A stretch of DNA of 64,000 nt from positions 17,198,002 to 17,262,001 of the forward strand of contig OY987242.1 of the NCBI GenBank assembly GCA_963920765.1, read 5' to 3'. A program made the position numbers and the translations under genes. Of the stretch, positions 24,410 through 37,360 are shown one piece after another. The notes below the pieces were generated by a model. It worked only from the letters and a program-made list of their open reading frames with translations. It did not search any database and was not told the origin of the DNA. This DNA is from Ulota crispa (lineage: Eukaryota > Streptophyta > Bryopsida > Orthotrichales > Orthotrichaceae). Each line of letters opens with the position of its first letter. The stretch's first letter is position 1.

Positions 24410-25953
24410 ATGGCGTTCAGCAACGGTGTAACGGGAGTAGTAAATTTCTTGACGCTCGTGCTGTCTCTGCCTATCATCGCCTTCGGCGTCTGGTTAGCGA
24501 AGAAGGGAGACTCGGAGTGCGTCAAGTTTCTGCAATGGCCGGTCATTATTCTTGGCGTGTTCGTGCTCGCGGTGTCCATGGCGGGCCTGTTCGGCGCCTG
24601 GTGCGGCAACCGGTTGCTCATGTACACTTACTTGTTCGTCATGTTTCTGCTCATCCTGCTGCTCTTCATCTTCACCATCTTCGCATTCGTGGTCACGAAC
24701 GCGGGCGCGGGACGAGCGGTTTCAGGCAAAGGCTTCAAGGAGTACAAGCTCGGCGATTACTCGAACTGGATGCAGAAACGCGTGGACAATCCGAAGTACT
24801 GGATTAAGATCAAGAGCTGCTTGTCTGATGCCAAGGTGTGCAGCGATCTCAAGAAGTACACCTCCGCTGTCGCTTTCAACACCGCCAAGCTCACTCCTCT
24901 CGAGGTTTGTTTTGCTTCTAATTCCCTCTCAACAATCCTCCTACAATACATCACAATTGCTTACATCGCTCGGTATAAATCTCGCCAGTAAGTAAATCTA
25001 CAGAGCAGCAATCGCCTGGAACACCTCCTTTTTCAATTGGTGCTCACGTTTTAAAGCATTTCTGAGTACATCAATCAAGCACTCTCCATTTCGTTCAACT
25101 TTTCTTTATACATGCCAACAGTCTTCACGGATTCTGGAGGTTTAAAATTTTCCTTGTAATGTTTTTCACAATATGCTTGGTCCAATTGGTCGTTGCAAAG
25201 CAGCAATCACCTGGAACACCTCCTTTTTCAATCGGTGCTCACGTTTTTAAACATTTCCGAGTACATTAATCAAACACTTTCCATTTCGTCCAACTTTTCT
25301 TTACATATACCAGCAATCTTCACCGATTCTGGAGGTTTAAAATTCCCCTTGCAATGCTGTTCATAATACGCTTGGTTCAATTGGTCGTTGCAAAGCTCGA
25401 GAGTGCCGAGAGTTTGGTGGAGGCAGCCGTGTGAATAACGTCAGTGCGTGCCTTGATTTGTGTAGTCATTTCTGAATACATCAATCAAACACTTTTCATA
25501 TCGAGCTTTAGAATTCTCCTTGTTATGTTTTTCACAATACGCTTAGTCCAACTGGTCGTTGCAAAGCTTGAGAGTGCGGAGGATGTGGTGGAGACAGCCC
25601 GGTGAATAACATCAGTGCGTGCTTGGTTTGTGCAGTCCGGATGCTGCAAGCCACCTTCAGACTGCGGGTTCACCTTCGACAATGCGACGACATGGATAGG
25701 CAATCCGTCCGGGAGCACCGACGCCGACTGCCGAGCATGGAGCAACACACAAACGCAGCTCTGCTTCGACTGCAACGCATGCCGAGCCGGCGTGTTGCAG
25801 AACGTCAAGTCCAACTGGCGGAGAGTGGCCGTGGTTAACATCATTCTGCTGGTGCTCATCGTTGTCGTCTACTCGTGTGGCTGCTGTGCCATGAAGAGCT
25901 CTCGAAGGGAGCGAGCTGATTTCAACTACCGATACGGACAAGCCAAGGTGTAG
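24410..25953 (+). CDS. Plant tetraspanin membrane protein
   Basis: Two exons, 24410-24904 and 25636-25953, joined in phase 0 (813 nt, 270 residues), the usual plant length. Hydrophobic segments: TM1 near residues 10-30, TM2 about 45-65, TM3 about 70-95, and TM4 about 229-250 (VAVVNIILLVLIVVVYS). The large extracellular loop lies between TM3 and TM4 and carries the plant signature GCCKPP at residues 167-172, at the start of exon 2, plus further cysteines (CFDCNACRAG). Cysteines after TM4 (CGCC) are possible palmitoylation sites. Such proteins organise plasma-membrane microdomains and act in cell-cell signalling in plants. The intron after codon 165 is made largely of tandem repeats. Confidence 0.93.
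25003..25635. repeat. Tandem repeats filling the tetraspanin intron, duplicated acceptor
   Basis: A unit of about 195 bp is repeated: agcagcaatc(g/a)cctggaac at 25005 and 25200; tctggaggtttaaaatt at 25135 and 25331; cacaatac or equivalent plus tggtcgttgcaaag at about 25190, 25385 and 25554. The last part of the intron, including the acceptor, occurs twice. An acceptor-like gtcagtgcgtgccttgatttgtgtag ends near 25466, and the used one, catcagtgcgtgc...ttgtgcag, ends at 25635. Confidence 0.85.
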
Positions 25954-27922
25954 CCCTAAATTCTCTCAAACCACAAAGTCCCTTCTACAATGCTGCTGGC
26001 GATAATACAACAACATCACCTACAGCACCATCGTAGATCAATTTGGATTCGATTTTTTTCTTGTTTTCTCCGCCTCAATCTCGAATGAGAGCATGGTGGG
26101 TTAAAGAATGTTATGAGCACCGGCGAGAGGAAGGTCTGGAGTTCTTCACACTCGGAGCTGAAGTCTTGGATTTTACTCTGCAATAGAACCAGATTTTTCG
26201 AATTTCTAGATTTGCACAAGCGGCGCTGGTACTCTTTCAGAGGAGTGCTGTTGTTTGCATCTCTGGATATGGTTTTAGGTCATATCTCAGCTGTCGTGGG
26301 AGATTCTTCAGGGGTGTGTGTGATGGTACGGTCATATGGAATTCATGACAGTGCTCGTCAGGTCTGGGAGGTTGAGTTTTTCATAGGCGAAAAGCCGAGA
26401 CGGTAACTAAGGTTTGGCATGGTTGGTTTCAATGACGTTGAATCCTGCAAACATGTTGATTTCAGGTGTCGATTCTGGTATTTCCTAAAATTGACTATTT
26501 TTGTCCAGAAATGTTCGTGGAAAGGTTTTTGTGGTGGTGTGTGCATGCGTCGCGTGTGGATTTCTTTTAGAATGGTTAGCGTTTGCTATTAAATTGCTTG
26601 TTTTGATAATTTGGTCGTTCTCTCTTAGTAGCCATGATTTTGTTGAGTGAGTTATATTTGTTTAACATTAATTGGTTAGAGTTAGGGTATTGTCATATAG
26701 CTCTCGACCTTAAACTAGGTGTCTACACTAAATACTGCATTTCTGTTGCATTAACAATTAGGTTTCCTTACCTTGAGAATTTTTCTCATGACTCATCGTC
26801 GTGGCCACTTGGAGGTGCACATAACTCTATATGCTAAAATTTCACATGGTTTACGACGCTGATTTTGCTAGATTGCTTTTTTTGCAGTTTAGTTGTTGTT
26901 AAGCCCTTTACAATTTGTTTATTACAACAATAATTGATGAAAACTATTGTAGTATCAATCAGTATTTATTTAGTGTAAAATGTTGAGAAGCCAATATCTA
27001 GTGTGTAGATACAAACAGGTAGTGCATGGAGGGGTTTTGCAAGTATTCCTAATGCTATGCCATTCTCTAACTCTTTTAGTTAATTGCACCAAAGGCATGC
27101 CTAGAAGGAAGGAGATGGGTACTTGCTAGTAGGGAACGAGCTTTGGAAATCTCGCTTATGGTGTTCAGCATTATAAGTATTTCCACACAGTGATTGATTA
27201 GGGGTGGAATGTTTTGTAGTCATTTGACTCTTGCCCTTGAGCTAATTGAGATCAACAAGCTACACTTGAAGCAGCTAGACTGGTCAAGAGACAGCTTTCA
27301 CCTGCACTCCCCACCTGCAGGGTAACAATTAAATGTCAGTCACAAAAACTTAGCCTAAAACAGGCTATATTTGAAATGAACCAACATGGTCCCGTGGTTT
27401 TCAGTGTTTTTTTGTGAACTTCTGCTTAAGAGCTCAAAACTGAATGTTCATATGGGTTGGTATTAGAAATCTTGGAACTGTAAGCCATTTGGAAGTTAGA
27501 CTACATCAATGACCTATAGTGCATGATACTTATAACCAACAAGTATTGGCCAAACAAGAAATACTGAGGTGCAACACATGTACTCATTAGCTCAACAGTA
27601 ATTCCACCACCATTTGGGACAAACCTTAAGCTTCATCTTGGTGGACTTGAATTTCTGATAACTTTTTTTTGACAAAGTCTTAGGCTAACCACTTGAATTG
27701 GAAGTTGTTGGTTATATGTGTCATGCACTGTACGCTATCTGCAGTGAACTTTTACTCTGTACGTGAAACCCAACGGACCATGATCAGTTATAAACGAGTA
27801 CACGCACTTCGGTGAGAATGCGTGAGGACCTCATACTGTGTGTATGGCTTTCTAGATCTTACGCAAGATATTCTTCCAATGAACGGCTTTTCCAATAATC
27901 AGTCAATCTCCTTGAGCGCGAT
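25954..27922. other. 3' flank of the tetraspanin and intergenic DNA
   Basis: Intermediate composition. A frame at 26113-26406 follows the gene but has no recognised domain and is probably 3' UTR or flank. No further gene is supported. Confidence 0.45.
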
Positions 27923-29388
27923 TTACAACAACCCTAGCACCGAACGTGTGATTCTCCCCATCTCACACTTCTCCTCAGGCTGCCCCAAACGGCTCAAGTT
28001 CAGCCTCTCAGGACATGCAGGGTGACATTGCACCTTTGATTCCCAGACGTTCACCTGTGAAACATTGCCGCTGTCATACGGATGGGGAGGCCTCGTGTAA
28101 TTCTCTGGTGCCTTGTAAGAAAATAGGGAGGAATATTTCTTGGCCGCAACAGACTTCAGGTACGAACACCCCTCTCCGTGAGTGTCTCCGTGAGTGTTCC
28201 CAGTGATTGATAATCTAAAAAATAATTGGTTTTGGGTGATAAAGTGATGGTTTTGGGTGATTAGCATGACGTTTTTGAGTGTCTCATTTCACTATTTAAG
28301 AACTCTTCAAGTTGGTATTACCCTGCTGTGCCAGAACAAAGCTGCACCCGCTACGGCCTGTTCCTCAGCTGCTACTTCTTGTTTGATGTTGAGCTTGTAA
28401 TCATCTACCACCTTCGAGAGCTCGAAGTAGCATACTTCTGAAACAAAGGGTCTCTCCATATGGGAAAAAGAGGGGGCAACAACGTGGTCCAGCTTTTCTT
28501 CAGTAACCTATTTATTAATCTGCATTAAGTGGGACTTGTGAAGTTCGTGTTGGTTAGCGTTTTCCTCACCGGGAACGGTTTGCCAAGTGTGTGCTCGTTC
28601 CTCCGATGATAACCCTGTAATTGAATCGTTTCTTAGAGTTAATTGCCATACACTGGCTTCAAACCTGTTCTATCGTTAATCACCATATTAGGAAAATTGG
28701 GAAAAATGAAGGGACCATTTTGTACTCCAAACGCCATATTTGTTAATTCAAGAAACCCCGGATTTGGGAATAAACTAGGTTTAAGGTGATCATTTTAGAG
28801 CAAGCTCTAGGTTTAAGCAACGTTTTTTTGGTACACATGCCCGCACCTGAGAGGAGGAATTTGAGAGGGACAAAATCTCAATGGCTCAGACCAAATCTGA
28901 TACCTTCAAATCTGGAGTTTAGAAAAACATTGGATTTAAGGTGAAGTACAACTTGGGAATCCGGTTATCCTAATTTAATGAATATGACGTTTCCACCTTA
29001 ATCTTACATACAATAAATGTAGGCATAACTATAGCTCAAAGCTATAATTATTTGAAATTTTTGGAGGCAATCATTGAGACTTCACTACTATACAAAAAAG
29101 TGCACGCTTATTTATTTGTAATATGCTAAATTGTACATAATGACAGAAATAATGAAAGTCCCAGAATGTACTGTTTTTCCCAATTTACCTAATATTCACA
29201 ACGGGTGTGAAACTGCGTTATGAGCTCCAGCATTACCTATTATTGCCAGCCCAATCTCGTCCACAACGAGCTTCTTGCGCCCTTCTGTTGCAGCTGGTCC
29301 AGCCTCGTGTTGAGAAGCCTTTGGCAACGCGGCTATTGGGCTGCTCAGGTCCTGCATGTCTGCATCAACAGCTCCTCTTCCATTGCTA
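27923..29388 (-). pseudogene. Unidentified minus-strand coding remnants
   Basis: Three protein-like segments occur on the minus strand. Segment 1, 29388-29237, is bounded by CAG acceptor and GTAATG donor and includes DMQDLSSPIAALPKASQHE. Segment 2, 28669-28307, is 120 codons open except for one TAG at 28510-28508; it includes ELSKVVDDYKLNIKQEVAAE. Segment 3, from about 28154 to 27923, includes SLFSYKAPENYTRPPHPYDS. All have mixed charged and polar composition unlike the AT-rich frames nearby. I cannot name the family. It may be a gene with introns, in which case the TAG lies in an intron, or a decayed gene or transposon relic. Confidence 0.3.
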
Positions 29389-31148
29389 CTGCAAGTACGT
29401 CATTCAAGTAAATAGTGTCATCGAAACGGCTTTGGGCTCGAAGGGGTCCAAGCTACAGCTAACACAGACAGCTTGAGCCGAAATTTCAATTGTAATATCA
29501 AATTATCGAAAATGCAAACTTAGAAAGTAACAGGTAGCCTTTTAGAAATTAGTTTCAGAACTAGCAGCTAGTCAGCTGCGCTACAAAAGGCCCTGTAGCA
29601 CTGGCTTGCTTTTCAAGGTTCTAGTCAAACTTACTAACATTCTCTATTAATGTAGCTTTTGCACATGCAATACCTCCCCTTCGGTCCAGAGCCAACAAAT
29701 CAACGTAAATCCTAACACCTATCAAGTAAATTCAACCTACTTAAGCAGTTTAGAATTTTCAGCTTGTTCTTTTCTACAAATTCCTCAATGACGACAAAGA
29801 CAACCCACCAGACTCGACGTTGCTTTCCGTGCCTTCGGTGCTCAGTACCACTCCGTGGCTGTGAAACCCCCCCATGAAAAACTGTAGAACAAATCATTGA
29901 AATTGAGGGCTTCCCAAAAAGTGCTGGTAGAACCAGCAAATGAACTGTTGAGCTATCGTTTTCAAGCATGAAACCCAAGTTCATGGTTCAAACTAAGGCT
30001 TTAAATGCCATTAAGGTAATTTTAAACACTAAACGTTGGATATTTTTTAGACGCGTCCTTTTGTAGCTGTAACCCAAACTCATTACTACAACGGAGTTCT
30101 GTGAAATGCAAGGAAACCAACAGGAGGTATTGCCAGGATGACGATTGCCAAGGCTTGGGCCACGGATGGCTCCTACAAGCTTTCCAGTAACCAGTTCAAA
30201 AGTGAGCTTCCCTGTCGACTACAAAAATAGCCTAATACACCGACATGCTTTTGGAGCTAACTCCCGGCTGAAAGAAGGAATGGAGTGTTAAGGAAACTCG
30301 AGACCCACCCAGGAATAGGTACTGGTCAAGAAAGAAGACGGAACAAGCTCTAATATGCTCCTAACCCAAATTTCGAATCAAGACTTGATCATTTTCCATT
30401 TAACCATTTGCCGCAATACGTGATGTACTTCTTCTTCAGAAAGGAGATAGGATTAACAGACCTAAGAGAGCTGCAGCTGTGGGACCGCAGCTGTTTGCTG
30501 AGCGGGATATCTTGTAGGGGTCCGGGCATACTGACTTATTTTTTTATCGCAGCTGCGTCCTCAAGCTTCAATCATGCACGAAATTAAACCTGTTCATCAA
30601 CAGACCAGCCTCTCGATCCATCCTTGTATTCTCTTGAATTCAACTTGCAGACACATGCTGATCACCCAAAATTATGTGTCCGGTGGCTAGTCTTCTGCCT
30701 GGCAGCTAAGATGCTCTTGTATAGGCTATGAACGAGAAAACGTTAAGCTAACGAGTACTGAAGGCAAAACCTCATTTATAGACATGCCCAGAAATCCCCA
30801 ACTGTCGAGGCTCCTAAAATAAATAACCATTAAAGTAAAAAACTTGAGATTCTAATTAATCTAGGCGTTTAGGATCATCCAGTGGGGCAGTCACAAAAAA
30901 CCGTCCAAAGAGCGGGTAGAAAAGTGGAGTTAGTAGAGAAGGATCCTTGACCTTGGTGGATATTATGAGTCAGTTGTGTCACCTGCGAACGTCATGGTAG
31001 CGGTTTGGTATATTACAGTATTTCGCAGTTACTGATCAACAAAAGTTTCTTCTGTGCCAAATGATAAGTACCCGCTAGCCTTGGACCTCTTCTACACTGA
31101 TGAGTGCACAGAGAACTACATGCACGCCAAAATCTGTTCAATTCCACC
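29389..31148. other. Intergenic DNA at the 3' side of sucrose synthase
   Basis: No convincing gene. A minus-strand frame at 29984-29712 lacks a recognised domain. The last few hundred bases before 31149 are likely the 3' UTR and flank of sucrose synthase. Confidence 0.45.
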
Positions 31149-34100
31149 TTACGCTTTAGCTGGGACCCTAGAAAAAGCCTCCTCTGTCTGAGCTCCTGTT
31201 GCGGACGCACCAACAATTGCCTCCTCACCAGGACCCAACTGAGCTTTCTTCTCAGCTTTTTCAGTAACGTCCTCGTCATCATTTGAGAGAGGCACGCCCT
31301 TTGCCTGCGAAAAAAATGCACACATGCATAAATGCAATCTCCGTAGAGATTAAGGCAGCAAAAATCTAGGTCAGTAGTCCTGAATCTCACGTAAATAGCA
31401 AAAGCTTGTCTTTGCTTTTTATCGACCATCGCAATTCAGTGCAGCGCATGTCATTCAGATTGTTCTAGTTACAAATACTAAGTCCTTCACAGTTGACATC
31501 GAGCATGCGTTGGAGTTTCAATACGATGCATAACATATCCAAACTTACCAGCTCACGAAACTTTAGGATGTAAAACATCTCCAGATATCTCTGTGCTTCC
31601 CGCCTATGCAGTTTGGAAACATACTTCCAGAATCCATAAACCGCAGACAGAGTCAATAACCGCTCAGCATATATTTTCCAAGTATAGCTGCAGTTCCACA
31701 ATTACATAGCATTTAATTAGAAACTAGTTTCAATTTCAATTATACTGCTGCATAGAAATAGCATGCATCGTAAACGACTTCGTTCAACTTGCATTTTCAC
31801 AAAAAACATAACAAGATTTAATTATTCTGATCAAATGGTCGGGATCAATGCAGCAGGTTCATACTCACCTAGAGTATATGCGTTTTAATCCCGCTTCTGA
31901 AACCTTGTTCCAGATTTCAGGACTTCTATTATATTGTTCAAAGAAAGAAACAATCGCTTGAGCAGCTTCATCAGGATGATAAGGATCAATGTGATAACCA
32001 GAGATACCATTTTCAATGATCTCTGCCGGGCCTCCATGAGATGTAGCAAAAGTGGGAAGACCACTTGTCATGGCCTCGACCACAGTCAAACCGAAACCTT
32101 CGTACAACGCAGGCTGTACAAAAGCTCCATGAGAGTCTGCAATGTAACGATACAACTCTCCATTGCGTACTCTATTTGTCTGAGATCGGATCCACCTGAA
32201 GTGATTGTTAAGCTCGTACTTCTTGATAAGACTGTGCATTTTCTCAATCTCTTTCACTTCTTCCCGATCCTTTGACTTTGCAGGATTGATTTCGCCACCA
32301 ACAATGACCAGATGCACCAACTCCTTCAGTTTCTCATTCTCTCCGTACATCTCTACAAGGCCTGTCAGATTTTTCACCCTGTCAAGCCGGGCCATTGTGA
32401 AGAGGATAGGCTTCTCCTTATCAATCAAGCCACTGTAAGACAACCATGGACCAATAATCAGCATCTTCAATGTGGCAAAACGAAAGCAGCTACCAGCAGC
32501 CACAAGTACCTAATTATAATCGCAACTTAAATATTACAGATTTTTGCAAACTTTGGGGCCCCAAAGTTTGTAAAGATACAAGTGTGTTTTCTTGGAAAAA
32601 ACTAACAACATGATTACAATATGTTGAGAGAACTTCCGTACATAAACAGTTTCTTCCCCAACACATAAGACGAACGCGCAATAAATTTCTGTAAATTACT
32701 AAATGGCCAGAGTTACGCGGTTCAATGACTCACATGTGTTCGTCTGTCTGTTCAGGGCTATAAAGAAGTTGCTCAATTGCTTCATGTAGGCTAGTCAAGC
32801 GACGCTCTTTGTCTGTGAAGGGGTAATAGATGTTCATATCTGCTCCTGGTGACACGATATTGAATTTGGGATCAAAGACATTTATACCATTCACAACTCG
32901 ATATAATCCTGGCATTGTAAACGCCTGATGACTTTCGTACTGTCCCACGGTATCAGCACTGCAGACCCACAACAGCAATCAGCTCTCGAGAATTATGCAC
33001 AGCCAGGACTTGTAATCCAGTTTTAACCAGAAAATTCCAGGTCAACTAACAGGATAAAGATCCTCATAGGCGCAAAGATTCCATAAGGTGGTCAACTTGC
33101 AGTAACTTTACACCTTCCGGCAATCTCTTGATAAGTGCTGGTGATGATGAAGTCGGCACTATTCATTGCAATGATGTCAGCGGTGAACTGACACGAAAAG
33201 TGATATTTGTCTTCAAATTTTTTCCAGAAGATGTCTGAGTCCGGATACTTGGTCTTCTCCAACGCATGTGCGATAATGCACTGCAACACCCAAAAAAACT
33301 GAAACTGAGCACAAAACATAGCTTTTTTTAAAATTCGCTTACTCGCATTTGTTCGAAGTAGAAGACGGAGCAAATAAACTCGTAAGTTGGACCCCGACTC
33401 TGCCCCACAGAAGTGTTAGTTGACAAACCTGGGTTACATCAAGGCTGTGAGAAAGCAACGTCGCAACAAGGTTTCCATCGCTGTAGTTGCCGATTATAAG
33501 GTCAGGTCGCCCTGACAGCTCTCCTAGTACTTCACTGGCTGCATCCTGGACAAAGAAACTGGTATTCGTTCAGCATTCACATTCTCCACAGACAACATGA
33601 TGGCTTCAGAAGTACACAGAAAACCAATCAGCAGATTAAGAATCATTTGAAGCCGGGAAGCTGCACCATCATAATGCAAGAAATTTGTACCAACTCGAGA
33701 AAACCGAAGTTGTAAAATCACAGGAATCTTAAGAAGCAACCACTCCTCTCGTGCAAGTTACTCCGACAATCTGCTGCCAGGAAACAGAAGTTACCTCGAT
33801 CGTTAATTTTTTTCTCACCTGAGCAAAGGTTTCCAAATAGGGATAGACGTCGAATCGAGATATCCAGTTCTTCAAGATATTGCCTTCGTGACGAAAAGGA
33901 ACTCGTAAGATTCTCGAATACTGAGTGCCAGAAATCTTTTCAATACGTTGGTTGACGCTGGTCCCGCCCGCGTTAGGAATGAGTCGTGTGAGCTGCCATA
34001 AATGACAAACACAGCAACAAAATGAGCATAAGATCCAAAGTTCTGAATATTTCCAGGATTTAATGATGGAGTGCATAATTAATATGGAAATTGAAAGAGT

Positions 34101-36518
34101 AGGAGTTGGATCATACGACAACAATTTGTGGTTTGGAATCCAATCCTTGAAGCTGGAGATTCTCGAGCATTTGATTTTCTAGAGCTCTCACTTGATCCAA
34201 GATGTAGACAACCTGGGTCCCAAGCACATTTGAATCAAATCATACTCACACAGAAACGATTAAACTCTTAAAACCAAAAAACTAAAAAACTGCGTACTAA
34301 TGTCCCCCTATAACATCTAGATAATAGTCACTACCCAAGTTGTATTGCGAGGTAAGCATCCAAGTAGAGGTCTAACTGAGCAAGCATACCTGACCACCAG
34401 TATCAGGCAGACCGAGAACCCCAGCTTGACCAAAGTAACCATGAGGTGAAACAATGACGACAGTGAAAACCATGGGAATGCGGGCTAGGAATATCTCTAG
34501 TGTGCCTGGGTCAGGAGCTTGGAGCAGATCAAGTAGCAATTTCAAGGTTTGCAGCACACGGCCTGCGGTATTGCCCCATCCCTTTTCTAAACCTAGATCT
34601 TGTAATCTGCAGAAGCCAATAAGCTTCAAACCTCACCCATAGAGTACTCGCAATAGAGATCCAATAATGCTGTGTTGTGCGTCTATACCTTCAGAATACT
34701 AACAAATGCAAGGCGCATCAACCTTTGCTAAGAAATTGAGTTGAACGTCAACGGCATAGTTTCCAAAAATCACGATAAAACGCCACAAGAAACAGAATGT
34801 TATTTTCCTTTTTTCTTGTCAACCTTTCATGTAGTGGGTGGGACAACATACTTGTGTGCGAAGCTGGGATATGGAGTGTCGTCAGGCAGTTTTGATAAAG
34901 CCTCTTCGGCTCTCGATAATTGCGGACGAAGTCTAGCAAAAGTCGCAATCCGCTCGTTAAGCATTAAGGTCTGCATTCACCAGGTTGGATCTTTCGGTCA
35001 GAAAAATTTGGTCACTCACACGGCTCTCAATGCGCAAAGGTTCTCGCTAATTGTCACCATTGTAATTACTATTCAGCATACCATTCCTCACAATTTCAAC
35101 ATGTTTCGAACACTGATTAAGACATTGGGAAATAAATCATTCAGTACCTCTCCTCGATAAGTATGGAGACGAAGAAATTCAAACAAAGGCTCCATGCTCT
35201 CGGGAGTACGGAAGAGCTGAGAAGACAAGTGACGATTCAAGAACTGTACGCCATGTCCAATAGATGAAGGCCTTGTCATGTGTGGAAGGTGTGCATTAAA
35301 GGGCTCAAAATCCAGCTCCAGCATAAATGGATCAAGCGAACTGCACTCGCACAGCATAACAAAGGTAAAGGTTCATAAACTTACTCAAATGGAGAGTGAT
35401 CAGAAGATACTTGCAACCTAATTCGTCAGTGTTTTCATAAACGACTCAATGTAATGCATGTCATCTCAACTGAAAAAAATCTATGACTACAACTTAGCAA
35501 TGATAGTCGAAATGTCAAACACGAGTAGTACTTGAATTGGTAAAGAAAACGTACTCGGAGTTATCGCTAAGCCTCTCTTTGAAACCGAGGTACTCGGATA
35601 CGTTCAGCTCTTCCAAAACGAGCTCCTCCACGTTGATGCGCACATACTCCCAGATTCCAGGCCTTGGACGCACAGCGAATCCAACCCAAGGTGGCGACAC
35701 GATGGCTTCCTGAAGAGTCACAAACTTACAACTAAGTAAAAAGCATTCCATAGCAGTCCGTGTTTCAAATTGGAATCTTGCAGCAATGAACAGATGTGAC
35801 TTAAACGATAATTTCTAACAATTTTACCTGGCAATTCTCAAGAAGCTTTCCAAATTCGCTGGCCTTGATTTCAGCGGCATCTTTTGCGTCAGTCAATTGA
35901 TCGAGCAGATGGTGCGGTTGAAGAACTGAACGCCCTTGTGCCACATAACTGTACGGAATCGATATAAGATTTCAGGCACTTCTCAAAACGCCAGAAATTT
36001 CATTTGTTCAGCGAACCAAAAAGAGTACACTACTTTATCGCTTTTTCACAAGACCTATTGGCTTTTCTGAAGAATTTTTGGCTTTCTTTTAGCTACTCTT
36101 GGACTTTAGTACCTCTTGCGTTTTAGAGCAAAAGTGGTATAGAGGACAGTCTTTGTGGTCGCTAATCATGAATGATCACTGGAAAGGGCATATTGTAAAG
36201 TTTGATGCATATTGCCCGACGATCCAGGTGTGCGCTTCCACTATAGAAACTCAAATTCTATAAAAAAATGCTTGGATTCGACGAGACCTGAGTACAAAAG
36301 AGTTACTTTCTAAAACCTGCACTTATATGCAACCTCTCCAAAACGATCATTCGGAACAAAAATAATTAAACTCAATAGCGCATAATAGCAAGAAGCAACA
36401 AATGTATTTACCCCTGGAGTAATTGGAGAAGCTGATTGCGATGCTCACACAATGCGCTCTGGACACGCTCCTTCATGCTGGTAAGCCGCTTAAGCACTGG
36501 CCGCCCAGGCTGCGCCAT
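31149..36518 (-). CDS. SUS: Sucrose synthase, with a one-base frameshift in exon 7
   Basis: The enzyme reversibly cleaves sucrose with UDP to UDP-glucose and fructose in the cytosol, feeding cell-wall and starch synthesis. Fourteen exons, in order: 36518-36412, 35948-35828, 35709-35555, 35340-35148, 34970-34852, 34606-34390, 34213-34117, 33992-33819, 33545-33429, 33280-33114, 32958-32734, 32432-31869, 31687-31549 and 31304-31149. All junctions are in phase, for about 850 codons. Landmarks: N-terminal LKRLTSM with an RxxS phosphorylation-type site at Ser14; SPHGYFGQ and LPDTGGQ of the sucrose-synthase domain; the GT-B glycosyltransferase part with [12 protein letters not shown] and the E-x7-E motif in [15 protein letters not shown]. 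Exon 7 is 97 nt, not the 96 needed: an extra T (AAA at 34199-34201 on the plus strand) splits VVYI from [11 protein letters not shown]. This is either an assembly error or a real lesion. Confidence 0.93.
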
Positions 36519-37360
36519 GTTGCAAATTAGCAGCGACAATTGAACCTATTAATCTGCAGCACAAGCACAAATAACTTAAAATTTCACAAGCCAAAACACT
36601 GAAACAAGATTGCACTTAGAAATTAACAGCCGCTCAGGAGTTCAGGCAAGAAGATGCAAAATAACTTACAATACTAACGCAACACGAGCAAAGAGAAAGT
36701 ATTTAAATTTTCATAAGCCAAACCACTGAGACACAATCGCAGTTAGAAGTTAACAGCCGCTCAGGAGTTCAAGTAAGAAGATGAAAAATAGCTTACAAAA
36801 CTAACGCAACACGAGCAAAGAGAAAGTAGCAATCGAACCAAATCAAGAAGCAATCAAGAAGAGACGTACGAGAGCAGAAACAATGGGACACGGATCACAG
36901 CGAGAGTTTCCAAATTAAGGTTACACTCGACTTAAATTGCAGCAACCTGGATGAGCAGAAATGCACAGAGAGACGCAATTAAACGGCGATCGAGAGTAGA
37001 ATGACATACGCGAGCACAGAGTACGCTTTTAAACTCCGTAACATCTTCCACGAAACATTTCCAATTCGATGCAAATGAACTTACAAAACTAACGCAACAC
37101 GAGCAACGAGAAAGGAGCAATAGAACCAAATCAAGAAGCAATCAAGAAGAGACGTACGAGAGCAGAAACAATGAGACACGGATCACAGCGAGAGTTTCCA
37201 AATTAAGACTCCGCTCGGCTTAAATTGCAGCAACATGGATGAGCAGAAATGCACAGAGAGACGCAATTAAACGGCGATCGAGATTAGAATGACATACAAG
37301 AGCACATCTGGAGTACGTTTTTAACATCTTCCACGAAACATTTCCAATTCGGGAAAAAGC
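36519..37360. repeat. Tandem duplications upstream of sucrose synthase
   Basis: Two overlapping duplications lie upstream of the start codon. A 127-bp unit repeats at about 36,572-36,700 and 36,701-36,826 (aacacgagcaaagagaaagt at 36681 and 36808). A 288-bp unit repeats at about 36,786-37,073 and 37,074-37,360 (gagacgtacgagagcag at 36861 and 37149). They cover the likely 5' UTR, leader intron or promoter of the gene, which reads leftward. Confidence 0.85.

Noticed and set aside
27923-28267. DHHC palmitoyltransferase fragment, suggested by the PHPYDSG-like motif
   Set aside because: There is no DHHC cysteine-rich domain or membrane segment in the adjoining segments; the resemblance is a few residues only.
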